Positions 10,199 through 21,937 of a stretch of DNA of 64,000 nucleotides are shown in pieces. The translations under genes were made by a program, and so were the position numbers. Source of the stretch: Poa pratensis (Eukaryota > Streptophyta > Magnoliopsida > Poales > Poaceae). Position 1 is the stretch's first letter; each line of letters begins with the position of its first letter. The notes beneath the pieces were generated by a model. The model searched no databases, was not told the origin of the DNA, and worked only from the letters and a program-made list of their open reading frames with translations. Location of the stretch: assembly GCA_947311845.1 (NCBI GenBank), contig CAMZMU010000012.1, positions 4,378,290-4,442,289 on the forward strand, given 5' to 3'.

Positions 10199-11670
10199 AT
10201 GAGTACTCCTGAGAACACTAAGTTGTGTGATTTCACTAGCACGAACAACAATGATTTCATATGCACACCTATTGCTCCACCTGCTGCTTCAGCATAATTT
10301 TATGAAATTAAACCTGCACTTTTAAATCTTGTTATGAAAGAGCATTTTTCTGGTGTTAGTACTGATGATGCTGCTGTTCACCTTAATAACTTTGTTGAAC
10401 TTTGTGAAATGCAAAAGCTCAAGGAAGTAGATGGTGATATTATTAAACTGAAACTTTTTCCTTTCTCCTTGAGAGGACGTGCTAAAGAATGGTTGCTATC
10501 TTTGCCTAGAAATAGTATTGATTCATGGACTAAATGCAAAGATGCTTTTATTGGAAAATATTATCCTCCTGCTAAGATTATTTCTTTGAGAAGTAGCATA
10601 ATGAATTTTAAGCAATTTGATAATGAACATGTTGCTCAAGCATGGGAGAGAATGAAATTATTGGTTAAAAATTGTCCCACTCATGGACTGACTACTTGGA
10701 TGATCATCCAAACCTTCTATGCAGGATTAAATTTTTCTTCGAGGAATTTATTGGATTCGGCCGCTGGAGGTACCTTTATGTCCATCACTTTGGGTGCTGC
10801 AACAAAGCTTCTTGATGATATGATGATTAATTATTCTGAGTGGCACACCGAGAGAGCTCCAACAGGTAAGAAGGTAAATTCTGTTGAGGAAACCTCCTCC
10901 TTGAGTGCCAAAATTGATACTATTATGTCTATGCTTGCAAATGGTCAAACACATGTTGATCCAAATAATGTTCCTATATCTTCTTTGGTTGCTCAAGAAG
11001 AGCATGTTGATGTGAACTTCATTAAAAATAATAATTTCAACAACAATGCTTATAGGAATAATTTTGGTAATAGCAATTATAGGCCCTATCCTTCTAATAG
11101 TGGCAATGGTTATGGAAATTCCTATGGTAACTCCTACAACAATAATAAGAGTGTACCCTCCGATCTTGAAGTTATGCTTAAGGATTTTATTAGTACACAA
11201 ACTGCTTTCAATAAAACTGTTGAGGAGAAATTTGGGAAAATTGATGTGCTTTCCTCTAAAGTTGATAGTCTTGCTCTTGATGTTGACTTATTGAAACTAA
11301 AGAACATGCCTCATGATGTTAAAGAGAGCAAAACTCTCAACGCTATACAAGTTAAAATTGATAGCAATGTGAGGATGTTAGCTGAATTGCATGCTAGATG
11401 GGAAAGAGAGGATGAAATTGCTAGAAAGAACAATATTGCTAGAGTTTATACTATTACTACTTCTGAAAAGGCTTCAAACTCAAGTGTTAACAAACCTCCT
11501 ACCATTAATGGCAAGATGTTGGTGTTGGTAATGTTTCCACTTCTATTGCAAAATGTCCTAAATTGCCTGATAACTCTGAAACTGTCCTTGATAAAGATGC
11601 TGAAATTTCTAGCAATAAGGAAGAGAATAATTCCATTACTTTTGATGATAATGACTTTGATTTTGATGGT
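10199..11670 (+). pseudogene. Element A gag, broken by stop, frameshift and insertion of B
   Basis: The frame starts at ATG 10199, meets TAA at 10295-10297, then stays open from 10298. The core carries VHLNNFVELCEMQKL, RGRAKEWLLSLPRNSIDSW and YYPPAKI, the usual Athila gag core. An Asn/Tyr/Gly-rich segment follows near 11030-11150, then a charged helical stretch. At about 11510 the frame shifts by a lost base, and the coding sequence is cut at 11670 by element B. It resumes at 30432. Gag forms the particle that packages element RNA. The stop may be a single-base change from a Glu codon. Confidence 0.8.
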
Positions 11671-13179
11671 TGATGACCCACAAGTATAGGGGGTGTATCG
11701 TAGTACTTTCGATAAATAAGAGTGTCGAACCCAACGAGGAGCAGAAGGTGCTGACAAGGAGTTTCGGTAAAGGTTTCACTGTAAATGCTAGCAGACAAGT
11801 TTTTAGGGGTTTTTGATATAGCAGGTAAATAAAATGCGAGTAAGTAAAAGACAGTAATAATAATTGCAGCAAGTGGCCCAATCCTTTTTAGAGCAAAGGA
11901 CAAGCCGGTTGGTTTACTTATGATGACAAAATGTTCTTGAGGACACACGGGATTCTAGTCAAGTGCTTTCGCTTCACATAGTTGATTAATCTTTATTGTT
12001 TTGATAAGTGTTGTGTGGGTGAACCTATGCTAATGCACCGCCCTTACTTGGACTAATACATACTTGTGATTATACCTCTTGCAAGCATCCGCAGTTACAA
12101 GAAAGTAATTAAGATAAATCTAACCACAGCCTTAAACTCTGAGATCCTACGCTCCCTTGTGCACCGGTATACTAACGGGGGTTTAGGTTTCTGTCACTCC
12201 GGCAACCCCACAATTAGCAACCAAATACACAATGCACTCCTCTAGGCCCATAAAGGTGAAGTGTCATGTAGTCGACGTTCACACGACACCACTAGAAGAA
12301 TAACACCACAACTTAAATATCAAACCATTAAATATTACTCAACATAATTCCACTACTAACAGCGTGACTTCTCCCATGTCCTCAAGAACTAATCGAACTA
12401 CTCACGAGACATCATATGGATCATGATCAGAGGTGATATAATGATGGATAACGATCTGAACATATACTTTAATTCACCGATAAAACTCAATAGCATCAAC
12501 CACAAGGAGTAATTAACACCGGGAGAGTTTCCCCTATGAACTAAACAAAGTATAGCCCTAGATGTTACAGCGGAACGAGATGGTGCAGCGGTGATGGTGG
12601 TGATGGCGGTGGAGATGATGATGATGATCCCGATGAAGTCCAGCGCGATGACGATGAGGATGGCGATGATCTCCCCCCTCCGGGAAGGAATTTCCCCGGC
12701 AGATTTCTCCCTGCCGGAGAGCTTTTCTCTCTCTGTGGTTTCCGCCTCGTGGAGGCGGCGGAATATTTTCTCACGGACTCCCCGTGTCTTAGGGTTTCTG
12801 GGGGATGAAGTACGCGAAGGGGGAGCGCCTGAGGTGGGCCAGGGGCACCACACCTGGCCAGGGCGCGGCCAAGGTGGGCCCCGCGCCCAGGGGTGGTGTG
12901 GGCCCCTCCTGGCCCATCTCAGCCTCCCCTTTTGGCTTAGTCCATCTTCTGATAAAATAGGAACATCTGTCTTCTCGGAAATATTTTTAGTGCTCCAGAA
13001 ATATAGTGCCTTGACGTTGCTTTTTCCAGCTGAAATCTGACTCCGGCAGTTAATTATCCAATGATCATCAAACATGCAAAATAAGACAAAATAACATAAG
13101 TAACTCCTCTTAATATGAAATATATCATTGAATAACAGTAAATTATGCTATAAAATAGTGATGCAAAATGGACGTATCA
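11671..13179 (-). repeat. 3' LTR of element B
   Basis: On the minus strand it runs from TGATACGTCCATTTTGCATC to GTGGGTCATCA, 1509 bp. The polypurine tract AAGCTTGGGGGGG lies just outside (13180-13193). Confidence 0.9.
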
Positions 13180-14896
13180 ACCCCCCCAAGCTTAGACCTC
13201 GCTTGTCCCCAAGCGAAAGCTGAGCTCAGTAAACTAGAACAAAAGTTTATGGAGTGAAGCGTCGATAATAAAGAATACGGACAAGAAGCATCAGTAATTA
13301 CTAAACAACACACTCATTTTAAACAGCAACTACTCTTCATATAACCTAACTTGAACATGAGTAGTGAAACAACCACAATAAAAATACACGAAGGAAATTA
13401 TAGATTAGTAATGGCACACTTCATTCTTGGTCATAGAACAATAAGCAATCAATACTTATCTTTCGAAAGGAGTCTTTATATTAGAGCTTATATTGCAGAA
13501 TTTCCACACTCAATTATCACACCTTCTTTACAGTCATTGATAACTTGCAAAGCTATATTCTTAGAGGCAAAAGTATTTGTGCTAAGACAAGAAAGGATAA
13601 AGAACATGATTGACAATATTAATGATATATATGGTTGAATCACAACAACTCAAATGCTTGCTCAAGGAAGAAGGAAATAGGTGTACTGACTCAACATGAA
13701 AAGTAAAAGAAAGGCCCTTCGCAGAGGGAAGCAGGGATTAAGTCATGTGCTAGAGCTTTTAAGTTTTTGAAATCATATAGAGAGCAAAAATTAAGTTTTA
13801 AGGGGTGTTTGTTAATTGTCAACGAATGGTAGCGGGTGAAAACAGTATTCTCCCTGTCAAACAGACTTTTAAGAGCGGCTCCCATGAAGGACGTTATTTC
13901 TACCAGCAAGGCAGATCATCCCTCTTTCTCTTTGGTTTACACACGCAGATATTTCACTGTTTGTCATGCTTACTGATAATCAGGGCAAAAGTGTGAAGAG
14001 AATTAAGCGTTAAAGTTGTAATTAATTGGGACTGGGCATCCCGTTGCCAGCTCTTTTTGCAAGTTATTGGATAAGCGGATGTATATGCCACTAGTCCAGG
14101 TGTAAAGTCTGTTTGACAAGTAGAATAAAGGATAACCACACTACTTCCTCATGAGCTAGTAAACATTGACACAAAAGGGAATAATAACATTTTGAATAAT
14201 TTAAAGGTAGCACATGAAAAATTTACTTGGAGTGGCAAAGAAATACCACATATAGGAAGTTATGGTGGACACAAATGGCATGGGTTTGGTTCAAGGATTT
14301 GGATGCACGAGAAGCATTCCCTCTCAGTACGGTGGTTAAGGCTAGCAAGGTCATGTAGCAAGCATAAAAGTTGGGGGATACACACAAATATATATGTAAT
14401 AGAAGCAACCATGCTATCTTCCCTGTAAGCACAAATGTTTTAACTCAAAGAATACTAATCTTATTGGCTAGCAAGAAAGAAAGATAAAGGGATAATATTT
14501 TTGCATGTAATTCCCTCCTTCTACTTAAGTTTTCATGGTATTGCTACTAATGACCAATACTAAGTTTGCCACAACTAATATAATTTACTTAATGTACCCA
14601 AAAGTGGCGTCAATACTAATGGCAAGATCAGCACATAAAGAAGATTGCAGGCTAAAATAAAATGTACCGAAAGTAAAGGTGGAACTTCTCATTAATATTC
14701 TGAACAAAGACACACTCAAACCAACGGATACATGGATAACTAAAGGATTGACACTCCACATCGCAAACCATCTTATAAGATAACTTCTCTACTCATGATA
14801 TGACCACGAAATTATAAAAACGAAAGGATAAAGATGATACTGGGCACTCCCCCAAGCTTGGAACAAGCCAAGGGAGTGCCATTACCCCTTGACGAT
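13180..14896 (-). other. Element B 3' non-coding region and polypurine tract
   Basis: About 1.7 kb without a coherent ORF, ending in the purine tract CTAAGCTTGGGGGGG next to the 3' LTR. The part 13690-14450 matches element A 32430-33280 in inverted orientation. CCCCAAGCTTGGAACAAGCC near 14850-14870 resembles an internal second purine tract. Confidence 0.75.
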
Positions 14897-15400
14897 TTAG
14901 GCTTGATCTCTTGGTGGTGAAGAAGACTCCTCGTCATCAAATTTCCAAGGCAGAGGCTCCCCATCAACGAAAGAGGATTTGGTTTCCAAGAACCTGAAAC
15001 TAGCAGCTGAGCTTATGCGTTTGAACCTAGCTTCATACTCACAGTTTTGGTTTTGAAGATCGTAAATTTGCCCTTGTAACTTGGATGTAGTTTTACTAAG
15101 TGCGAAGATGTTATCCCACAGCTTATCAGTCTCCTTCTTGTGTTCATCAATAAGCTCATTAATGATCTTGTGGTTGATCTCCACTCCGCGCTCTATCATC
15201 TTCTGGTACCGGAAAACTTCATGCTCTACTTCTTCTAGCCTAGCCTTCATGTCCCCTTCAACCTTGGGTCCCTTGACATCTTCTCGAACAAGGACTCCAT
15301 CCACAAGCCGCATCTCTTGAGGGTGCTGCTTTAGCTCATTGATGTATGGGTTGACGACGTTCTTGAAGAAGGTATCCTTCGGAGCCCCGGATGAAGACAT
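14897..15400 (-). CDS. Element B extra ORF after pol: 167-aa coiled-coil protein of unknown function
   Basis: An intact ORF on the coding strand of B, separated from integrase by about 330 bp. In Athila elements this position often holds an env-like ORF. The product begins MSSSGAPKDTFFKNVVNPYI. Residues about 50-135 are heptad-rich and charged (EGDMKARLEEVEHEVFRYQK, then a KTTSKLQGQIYDLQNQNCEY stretch), predicting a coiled coil. The C-terminus is acidic (WKFDDEESSSPPRDQA). I see no signal peptide and no membrane span, so it is not a classical env protein. It is undamaged although pol is broken. A TATATAATC about 90 bp upstream suggests its own promoter. Function unknown. Confidence 0.7.
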   Translation of the reverse strand: MSSSGAPKDTFFKNVVNPYINELKQHPQEMRLVDGVLVREDVKGPKVEGDMKARLEEVEHEVFRYQKMIERGVEINHKIINELIDEHKKETDKLWDNIFALSKTTSKLQGQIYDLQNQNCEYEARFKRISSAASFRFLETKSSFVDGEPLPWKFDDEESSSPPRDQA

Positions 15401-15660
15401 CTTCTAATCCTGGAGCTAAACCTGGCAGAAACAGCTCGAAAACAAAACTCGACGAAAACACGTATACGGACCTCGGGAGATCCGGGTGATTATATAGCAA
15501 AAAGTTTTACGACAAAAGGAAGGTACAGGACGAAACGGGGTCGGAGACGGGCTCCGAGGTGCCCACACGCACCCACGGCGCGGCCAGGGTGGGGCCCGCG
15601 CCCAGGGGTGGTGTGGTGCCCTCGGGCACCGTTTCCTACCCTTTTCCGACTCATAATTTT
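15401..15660 (-). promoter_or_regulatory. Possible internal promoter for the 167-aa ORF
   Basis: On the minus strand TATATAATCACCCGG lies at about 15485-15496, 90 bp before the ATG. Upstream (15555-15640) is a GC-rich block with CACCACACCACCCCTGGGCG, closely similar to the promoter block of the LTRs of A and B. The similarity suggests a copied LTR promoter module. Promoter activity is inferred. Confidence 0.5.
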
Positions 15661-15733
15661 CCATATTATGTAAAAACAATAAATATTTAGGTTGAAAAGT
15701 AAATCGCGAACTTTTTCTTACCGAAACTGTTAC

Positions 15734-17250
15734 CTATTCCAAATCAGCTTTTGCAGTTGTCTGAATTTGACTTTTTATAAAATCCTCTGGAGTTACCACT
15801 TTGATAAGATCAACATCTTCATTATAAGAATCTCCAGAAATGTAATGCTTGAGTCTTTGACCATTAACCACTTGTGGTCTGTCCCCATCTAGTGAATTGA
15901 TTTTAATCGCACCTGAGCGATAGACCTCCTCAATGATATAAGGTCCTTCCCATTTTGAAAGTAATTTTCCTGCAAAAAATCTGAGACGAGACCTATACAA
16001 TAAAACTTTTTCACCTACGTTAAATTCTCTCTTAAGAATTCTTCTATCATGCCATTGCTTAACTTTCTCTTTAAAGAGCCTAGCATTTTCATAAGCTGCA
16101 TTTCTCCATTCATCTAAAGAATTCAAATTAAGCAATCTCTTTTTACCGGCAAGTTTAAAGTCTCTATTAAGTTCTTTCACCGCCCAATAGGCTTTATGTT
16201 CTAATTCTAAAGGCAAATGACAAGCTTTTCCATAAACCATTTTGTAAGGAGACATTCCCATAGGATTTTTATAAGCAGTTCTATAAGCCCACAAAGCATC
16301 GTTAAGCTTTTTAGACCAATTTTTTCTAGATTTATTAACAGTCTTTTGCAAAATAGACTTAATCTCTCTATTTGACAATTCTACTTGACCACTTGTTTGG
16401 GATGATATGGTGAAGCAATTCTATGATTAACATCATACTTAGCTAAGTTTTTCTAAAAGCACCATGAATAAAATGAGAACCCCATCAGTCATGAGATATC
16501 TAGGCACACCAAACCTAGGGAAGATAATATCTTTAAGCATTTTTAATGATGTCTCACCATCAGCACTAGAAGTTGGTATAGCTTCTACCCATTTAGTAAC
16601 ATAATCAACAGCAACAAGTATGTGAGTATAACCATTTGAGGAAGGAAAAGGACCCATAAAGTCAAATCCCCAACAGTCGAAAGGTTCAATAACAAGAGAA
16701 TAATTCATAGGCATTTCATTACGTCTACTAATGTTACCTACTCTTTGACATTCATCACATGATAAAACAAATTTTCTAGCATCTCTAAAAAGGGTAGGCC
16801 AATAAAAACCTGATTGTAGAACCTTTTGCGCAGTTCTATCTCCAGCGTGATGTCCTCCATAAGCACTTCCATGGCATTTGCTCAATATTTCTTTCTGTTC
16901 ATACTCAGGAACACATCTTCGCATAATGCCATCTACTCCTTCTTTATACAAATGTGGGTCATCCCAAAAATAATGCCTCAAATCATAAAAGAACTTTCTT
17001 CTTTGCTGAGCTGTAAAGGTCGGAGGCAAATACTTGGCAACAATAAAATTAGCATAATCAGCATACCAAGGACTTTCGCGTGAGCTTACCTTTATCGCAG
17101 CCAATTGTTCATTTGGAAAACTATCATTAACAGGTATAGGATCATCTGAAATGTTTTCTAATCTAGACAAATTATCAGCAACAGGATTTTCAGCACCTTT
17201 CCTATCTACGATATGTAAATCAAATTCTTGCAGTAAAAGTACCCATCTTA
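15734..17250 (-). CDS. Element B integrase
   Basis: The frame changes near 17250, and several more bases are lost at about 16380-16480. The HHCC zinc part is HGSAYGGHHAGDRTAQKVL with CDECQRVGNISRR. The catalytic core starts CWGFDFMGPFPSSNGYTHIL (first Asp) and continues FPRFGVPRYLMTDG (second Asp); the third acidic residue lies in the broken stretch. The C-terminal domain has KLLSKWEGPYIIEEVYRSGA, the GPY motif. YGKACHLPLELEHKAYWAVK is the Athila lineage mark. Integrase joins the cDNA to target DNA. The ORF closes at 15734. Confidence 0.85.
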
Positions 17251-19309
17251 TGACCTAGGCTTAGCATCTTTCTTTTCCATAAGGTATCTAATAGCAGCAT
17301 GATCAGTGTGAATAGTAACTTTTGAATCAACAATATAAGGTCTAAATTTATCACAAGCAAAAACAACTGCTAAAAATTCCTTTTCAGTAGTAGCATAATT
17401 CTTTTGAGCGGCATCAAGTGTTTTACTAGCATAATGAATAACATTTAACTTCTTGTCTACCCGCTGTCCAAGAACAGCTCCTACAGCAAAATCACTAGCA
17501 TCACACATTATTTCAAAAGGTAAAGTCCAATCAGGAGGTTGAACAACAGGAGCTGTGATTAAAGCCTTTTTTAGAGTTTCAAAAGCTTCCTTGCAATCAT
17601 CATCAAAAACAAAAGGTACATCTTTTTGAAGAAGATTAGTGAGGGGTTTTGAAATTTTAGAGAAATCTTTAATAAACCTCCTATAAAAACCGGCATGACC
17701 GAGAATACTACGGATACCTTTCACATCCCTTGGACAGGGCATTTTCTCGATTGCTTCAACTTAGCTCTGTCCACTTCAATACCTCTTTCAGAAATTTTGT
17801 GCCCTAGGACAATTCCTTCATTAACCATGAAATGACATTTCTCCCAATTAAGAACAAGATTTGTCTCCTCACATCTCTGCAAAACTTTATCAAGATTGTG
17901 CAAGCAATTATCAAAGGAAGTTCCGTAGACGGAAAAATCGTCCATGAATACTTCCACAATTTCTTCACAAAAACCATGAAAAATAGCAGACATGCATCTT
18001 TGGAACGTAGCAGGAGCATTACACAAACCAAAAGGCATACGTCTATAAGCATAAGTTCCATAAGGACAAGTAAAAGTTGTTTTCTCTTGATCTTGTGCTT
18101 TAACAGCAATTTGTGAGAATCCAGAATAACCATCAAGGAAACAAAAATGGGTTTTCTTAGACAACCTTTCTAACATTTGATCAATAAAAGGCAAAGGATA
18201 ATGATCTTTCTTAGTTACTTTATTGACCTTTCTAAAATCAATGCACATCCTATATCCCACTACTACTCTTTGAGGAATAAGTTCATCATTTTCATTTGGT
18301 ACAACAGTAACTCCTCCTTTCTTAGGGACACAATGCACAGGACTTACCCATCTACTATCAGCAATAGGATAAATTATACCAGCATCAAGAAGTTTTAATA
18401 CCTCATTTCTTACCACTTCTTTCATCTTAGGGATCAAGCGACGCTGATGCTCAACAACAGGTTTTGCATCGGGTTCAATGTTGATGGCATGTTGACATAT
18501 AGTAGGAGAAATCCCCTTTAAATCATCCAAAGTGTATCCCATAGCTCCTCGATGTTTCTTTAGTACTTCTAATAACCTTGCTTCTTCATTACCTGAAAGT
18601 TTAGAACTAATAATAGCAGGATATACTTTCCTTTCATCAAGATAAACATACTTAAGATTATCAGGTAACGGTTTTAAATCGAAGACAGGATCTTCCTTAG
18701 GAGGCGCTGAGGTACCCAAATCTTCCACAGGCAAATTATGCTTAAGTATTGGTGGTTGACGAAGAAAGGCATTGTCAATCTCATTCCTCTCCTCCATAAA
18801 TACTTCACTTTCGTGTTCCTCCATGAATTGCTGCAAGGCATTGTTAGGAGCAACAGCAATAGAAGCAAGTTGTTCAACTTGAAAATTCTCATTAGGTAAT
18901 TCAGTTTCATAAAGTTGTTTACCAAACTTAGAGAAATTAAACTCATAAGATTCTCCATTAAATTTAGTGTAAATTTTCTCTTTCTTACAATCTATAATGG
19001 CACCACATGTATTCAAGAAAGGCCTACCAAAAATAATGGGACACGCTTTACTAGCAACAGAACCAAGTACTAGAAAATCAGCAGGGTATTTAGTCTTACC
19101 ACATAAAACTTCAACATCTCTCACAATACCAATTGGGGAGATAGTTTCTCTATTAGCAAGCTGAATAACCACATCAATCTCCTCAAGTTCGCAAGGACCA
19201 ATTTCATGCATAATTTCTTTATAAAGATCAAAAGGAATAGCGCTAGAACTTGCACCAATATCACATAAACCATAATAGCAATGTTCTCCTATTTTGACTG
19301 AAAGCACAG
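17251..19309 (-). CDS. Element B protease, reverse transcriptase and RNase H
   Basis: The protease has CDIGASSSAIPFDLYKEIM and CPIIFGRPFLNTCGAIIDC. RT shows SRWVSPVHCVPKKGG, CIDFRKVNKVTKKDHYPLPF, FLDGYSGFSQIAV, MPFGLCNAPATFQRCM and VFMDDFSVYG; the catalytic pair is in FMDD. After a lost base near 17735 the connection and RNase H follow: [51 protein letters not shown] and HTDHAAIRYL. RT copies element RNA into DNA and RNase H degrades the RNA strand. Catalytic residues are present, so only the frameshifts argue against function. Confidence 0.85.
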
Positions 19310-20443
19310 GAACACTTGTTTTCCTAGCTCTACGGGATGTGAAACAATATTAGAGGCATCTTCACAAAAGATAATATGTCCTCCTTCTACATTTTCAGTT
19401 ACCAAATCCTTTACTATTGCTATTGTGGGTTCTACCGCTATTTGTTCAGCAGGTTCTAAAGCTTTCTTTGCACTTTTATTAACCACACTAGCTATGATAG
19501 AATGTTCCCTAATTTTAACAGGAAAAGGTGGTTTCTCAATATAAGGTTCTGGCAAGATACGATCAACTGTATGAACTTCAATGTTTTTAATATTGGCAGA
19601 ATTAGTATTATCTTTGTAAGGCAAATGATACTTATTGCAACTTTCTTTAGGAACATCAAGATAAGAGGCAAAAGCCTTGTAACAGTTTGCAATAACTTGA
19701 GAATCAAGACCATACATATCATAGAGATTACGAAAATTATCAGTATTCATAAAAGTTTTAATGCATTCGTAATCATGCTTTATACCTGATTCTCTACCTT
19801 TGTCGTTCTCCCATCCTTCAGTATTTTCCTCAATCCGATCAAGAAGGTCCCATTTAACTTCCTCTTTATTACGCGTAAATGATCCAGCACAAGAGGTATC
19901 CAATAGAGTTTTATCTTGAAGAGAAAGCCTTGCATAGAAGTTATCAATAACAACATTACCAGGAAGCTCATGAATGGGGCATTTGAGCATTAATGATTTC
20001 AATCTCCCCCACGCTTGGGCAATACTTTCTCCATCATGAGGCCAAAAATTATATATATGATTCCGATCTTGATGAATTTCACTAGGAGGATAAAATTTAG
20101 AATAAAAGAGAGGCACAATCTCCTCCCAGCCAATAGAACGCCCATTTTTCAGCATCCTATACCATTTTGCAGCTTTACCAGTCAACGATATAGAAAACAA
20201 TTTCTTCTTGACCTCTTCCATTGAAATACCTGCACACTTGAACAACTCGCATAATTCATGAATAAATAGCAAATGATCCCCAGGAGGGACAGTTCCATCT
20301 CCTGCATAGCGGTTATTCGTAACTCGTTCAACAATTTTCATAGGTATTTTAAATGGAATTACTTGATCAGGTGGTTCCTCTTCTACTACCTTAGCAGTGG
20401 TAGTAGTATTTCCAAACAGGGATTCAAATGGAGATCTCTCCAT
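19310..20443 (-). CDS. Element B gag
   Basis: I choose the ATG at 20443 (MERSPFESLFGN) rather than the one 6 codons upstream because it fits the family start. The core has HLLFIHELCELFKCAGISME, LTGKAAKWYRMLKNGRSIGW, SKFYPPSEIHQDRNHIYNF and ESIAQAWGRLKSLMLKCPIH, the Athila gag core with its YPP and AQAWxR motifs. The C-terminal third is Glu/Lys/Pro-rich. Pol is in the next frame, reached by one lost base near 19310; in relatives gag and pol share one frame, so this is probably a disruption and not a programmed shift. Confidence 0.8.
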
Positions 20444-20516
20444 GATAAAATAAAGTAGCAAGCAGAAATAAAAATAGCACCTACAGTAAAAGTTTTCCTT
20501 ACCAATAGCGCTTCAC

Positions 20517-20534
20517 TCCCCGGCAACGGCGCCA
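20517..20534 (-). other. Primer binding site of element B (tRNA-Asp type)
   Basis: The minus strand reads TGGCGCCGTTGCCGGGGA, identical to the site of element A. Confidence 0.85.
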
Positions 20535-20545
20535 GAAAATAGTCT

Positions 20546-20857
20546 TGATGACCCACAAGTATAGGGGGTGTATCGTAGTACTTTCGATAAATAAGAGTGT
20601 CGAACCCAACGAGGAGCAGAAGGTGCTGACAAGGAGTTTCGGTAAAGGTTTCACTGTAAATGCTAGCAGACAAGTTTTTAGGGGTTTTTGATATAGCAGG
20701 TAAATAAAATGCGAGTAAGTAAAAGACAGTAATAATAATTGCAGCAAGTGGCCCAATCCTTTTTAGAGCAAAGGACAAGCCGGTTGGTTTACTTATGATG
20801 ACAAAATGTTCTTGAGGACACACGGGATTCTAGTCAAGTGCTTTCGCTTCACATAGT
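20546..20857 (-). repeat. 5' LTR of element B, inner part
   Basis: 312 bp next to the primer site. By eye it is identical to 11671-11982 of the 3' LTR. Element C begins at 20858. Confidence 0.9.
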
Positions 20858-21937
20858 TGATGCGGGTAGGTCCCGATTTTCACGGATTTGTGCGGAGGGA
20901 AAGATGAACACGAAGAACACGCGAAGAACGATGAACACAAAGAGGGGAAATCAAACACACAAGGGTAAATAGCAAGTAGCAACCCGGCAAGAATCGACTG
21001 GTAACAAATCCCCGAGGGCAGCCCCCAATCCTCCTCTCCCAAGCACACCTTACTCTTAGGATTGTTTGTCCAATTGGTCAATCCAACCAATCCAACCTAG
21101 CACCTAAAGATGGAAGATTAGCAAGTAATCGCAACTACAAGCGGAGCCTTGGTATCCACGCAGGGATCTTCTCCTCAAGAGGAGGCCTTGGTTCATCTCC
21201 ACATGTGGAGGTCTTGATTCATCTCCATAGGAGGAAAGAGACACTTTGAGAAGAAGGAGCAAGGCTCTACTTTAGTTCCCAAATCATAGTCTAACCCTAA
21301 CCCTAGGCTGAGGAGGAGTATTTATAGTCCATGAGGCGAAGGGGTAAGTTGTGGGCCGTTACATGGGCTTCAGCCCGAATCTTCCCAGGTCCAGCGGTAG
21401 TACCGCTGCGCCAGCGGTAGTACCGCTGGGATTAATTGCGCTCGCTGGCGGTAGTACGAAGCGGGTACCGGGAGGTACCGTAGGGGTATCCAGTGGCGTT
21501 TTCGGACGTGCCGGTACCTCCAGCGGTACCTCTGGCGGTAGTACCGTGATCTGGGCCTGGCGGTAGTACCGCTGGGCGGCGGTAGTACCGCTGCCTGGAA
21601 CTCCACGCAGGTCTTCATCTTCAGCGGTAGTACGCTGGTGCGCTGCCTGGGTCCTGGCGGTAGTACCGGCCCTCCTGGCGGTAGTACCGCCGAGCTGATG
21701 CTTCGTCTTCTTCATCTTCCTCTTGACTCGTTCTTGTCCAACTTCTGCACTTGCTTGGTGATCTTCTTGGTAGTTGTTCCTGAGTATGCACAACGTATCC
21801 GAATGAAGTAGCAACCATTCAAAGGAGTGTCGAGATCACACATAGATAGGAGCGAATTCACCTTATCATGGAGAGCTTTGATTCTTGCTCTTGTCATTGG
21901 GCCACTTGTTGTAGGAGACGTAGGTCGGGCTACATCA
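20858..21937 (-). repeat. 3' LTR of element C
   Basis: About 1080 bp. The segment 21390-21690 holds about nine copies of a 15-bp near-palindrome AGCGGTAGTACCGCT or variants. The purine tract AAGGGGGGGGAGA (minus strand) adjoins at 21938. Confidence 0.9.

Noticed and set aside
19289..19320. Programmed frameshift between gag and pol of B
   Set aside because: The shift is a simple loss of one base like the many others in the window, and related elements have one frame.
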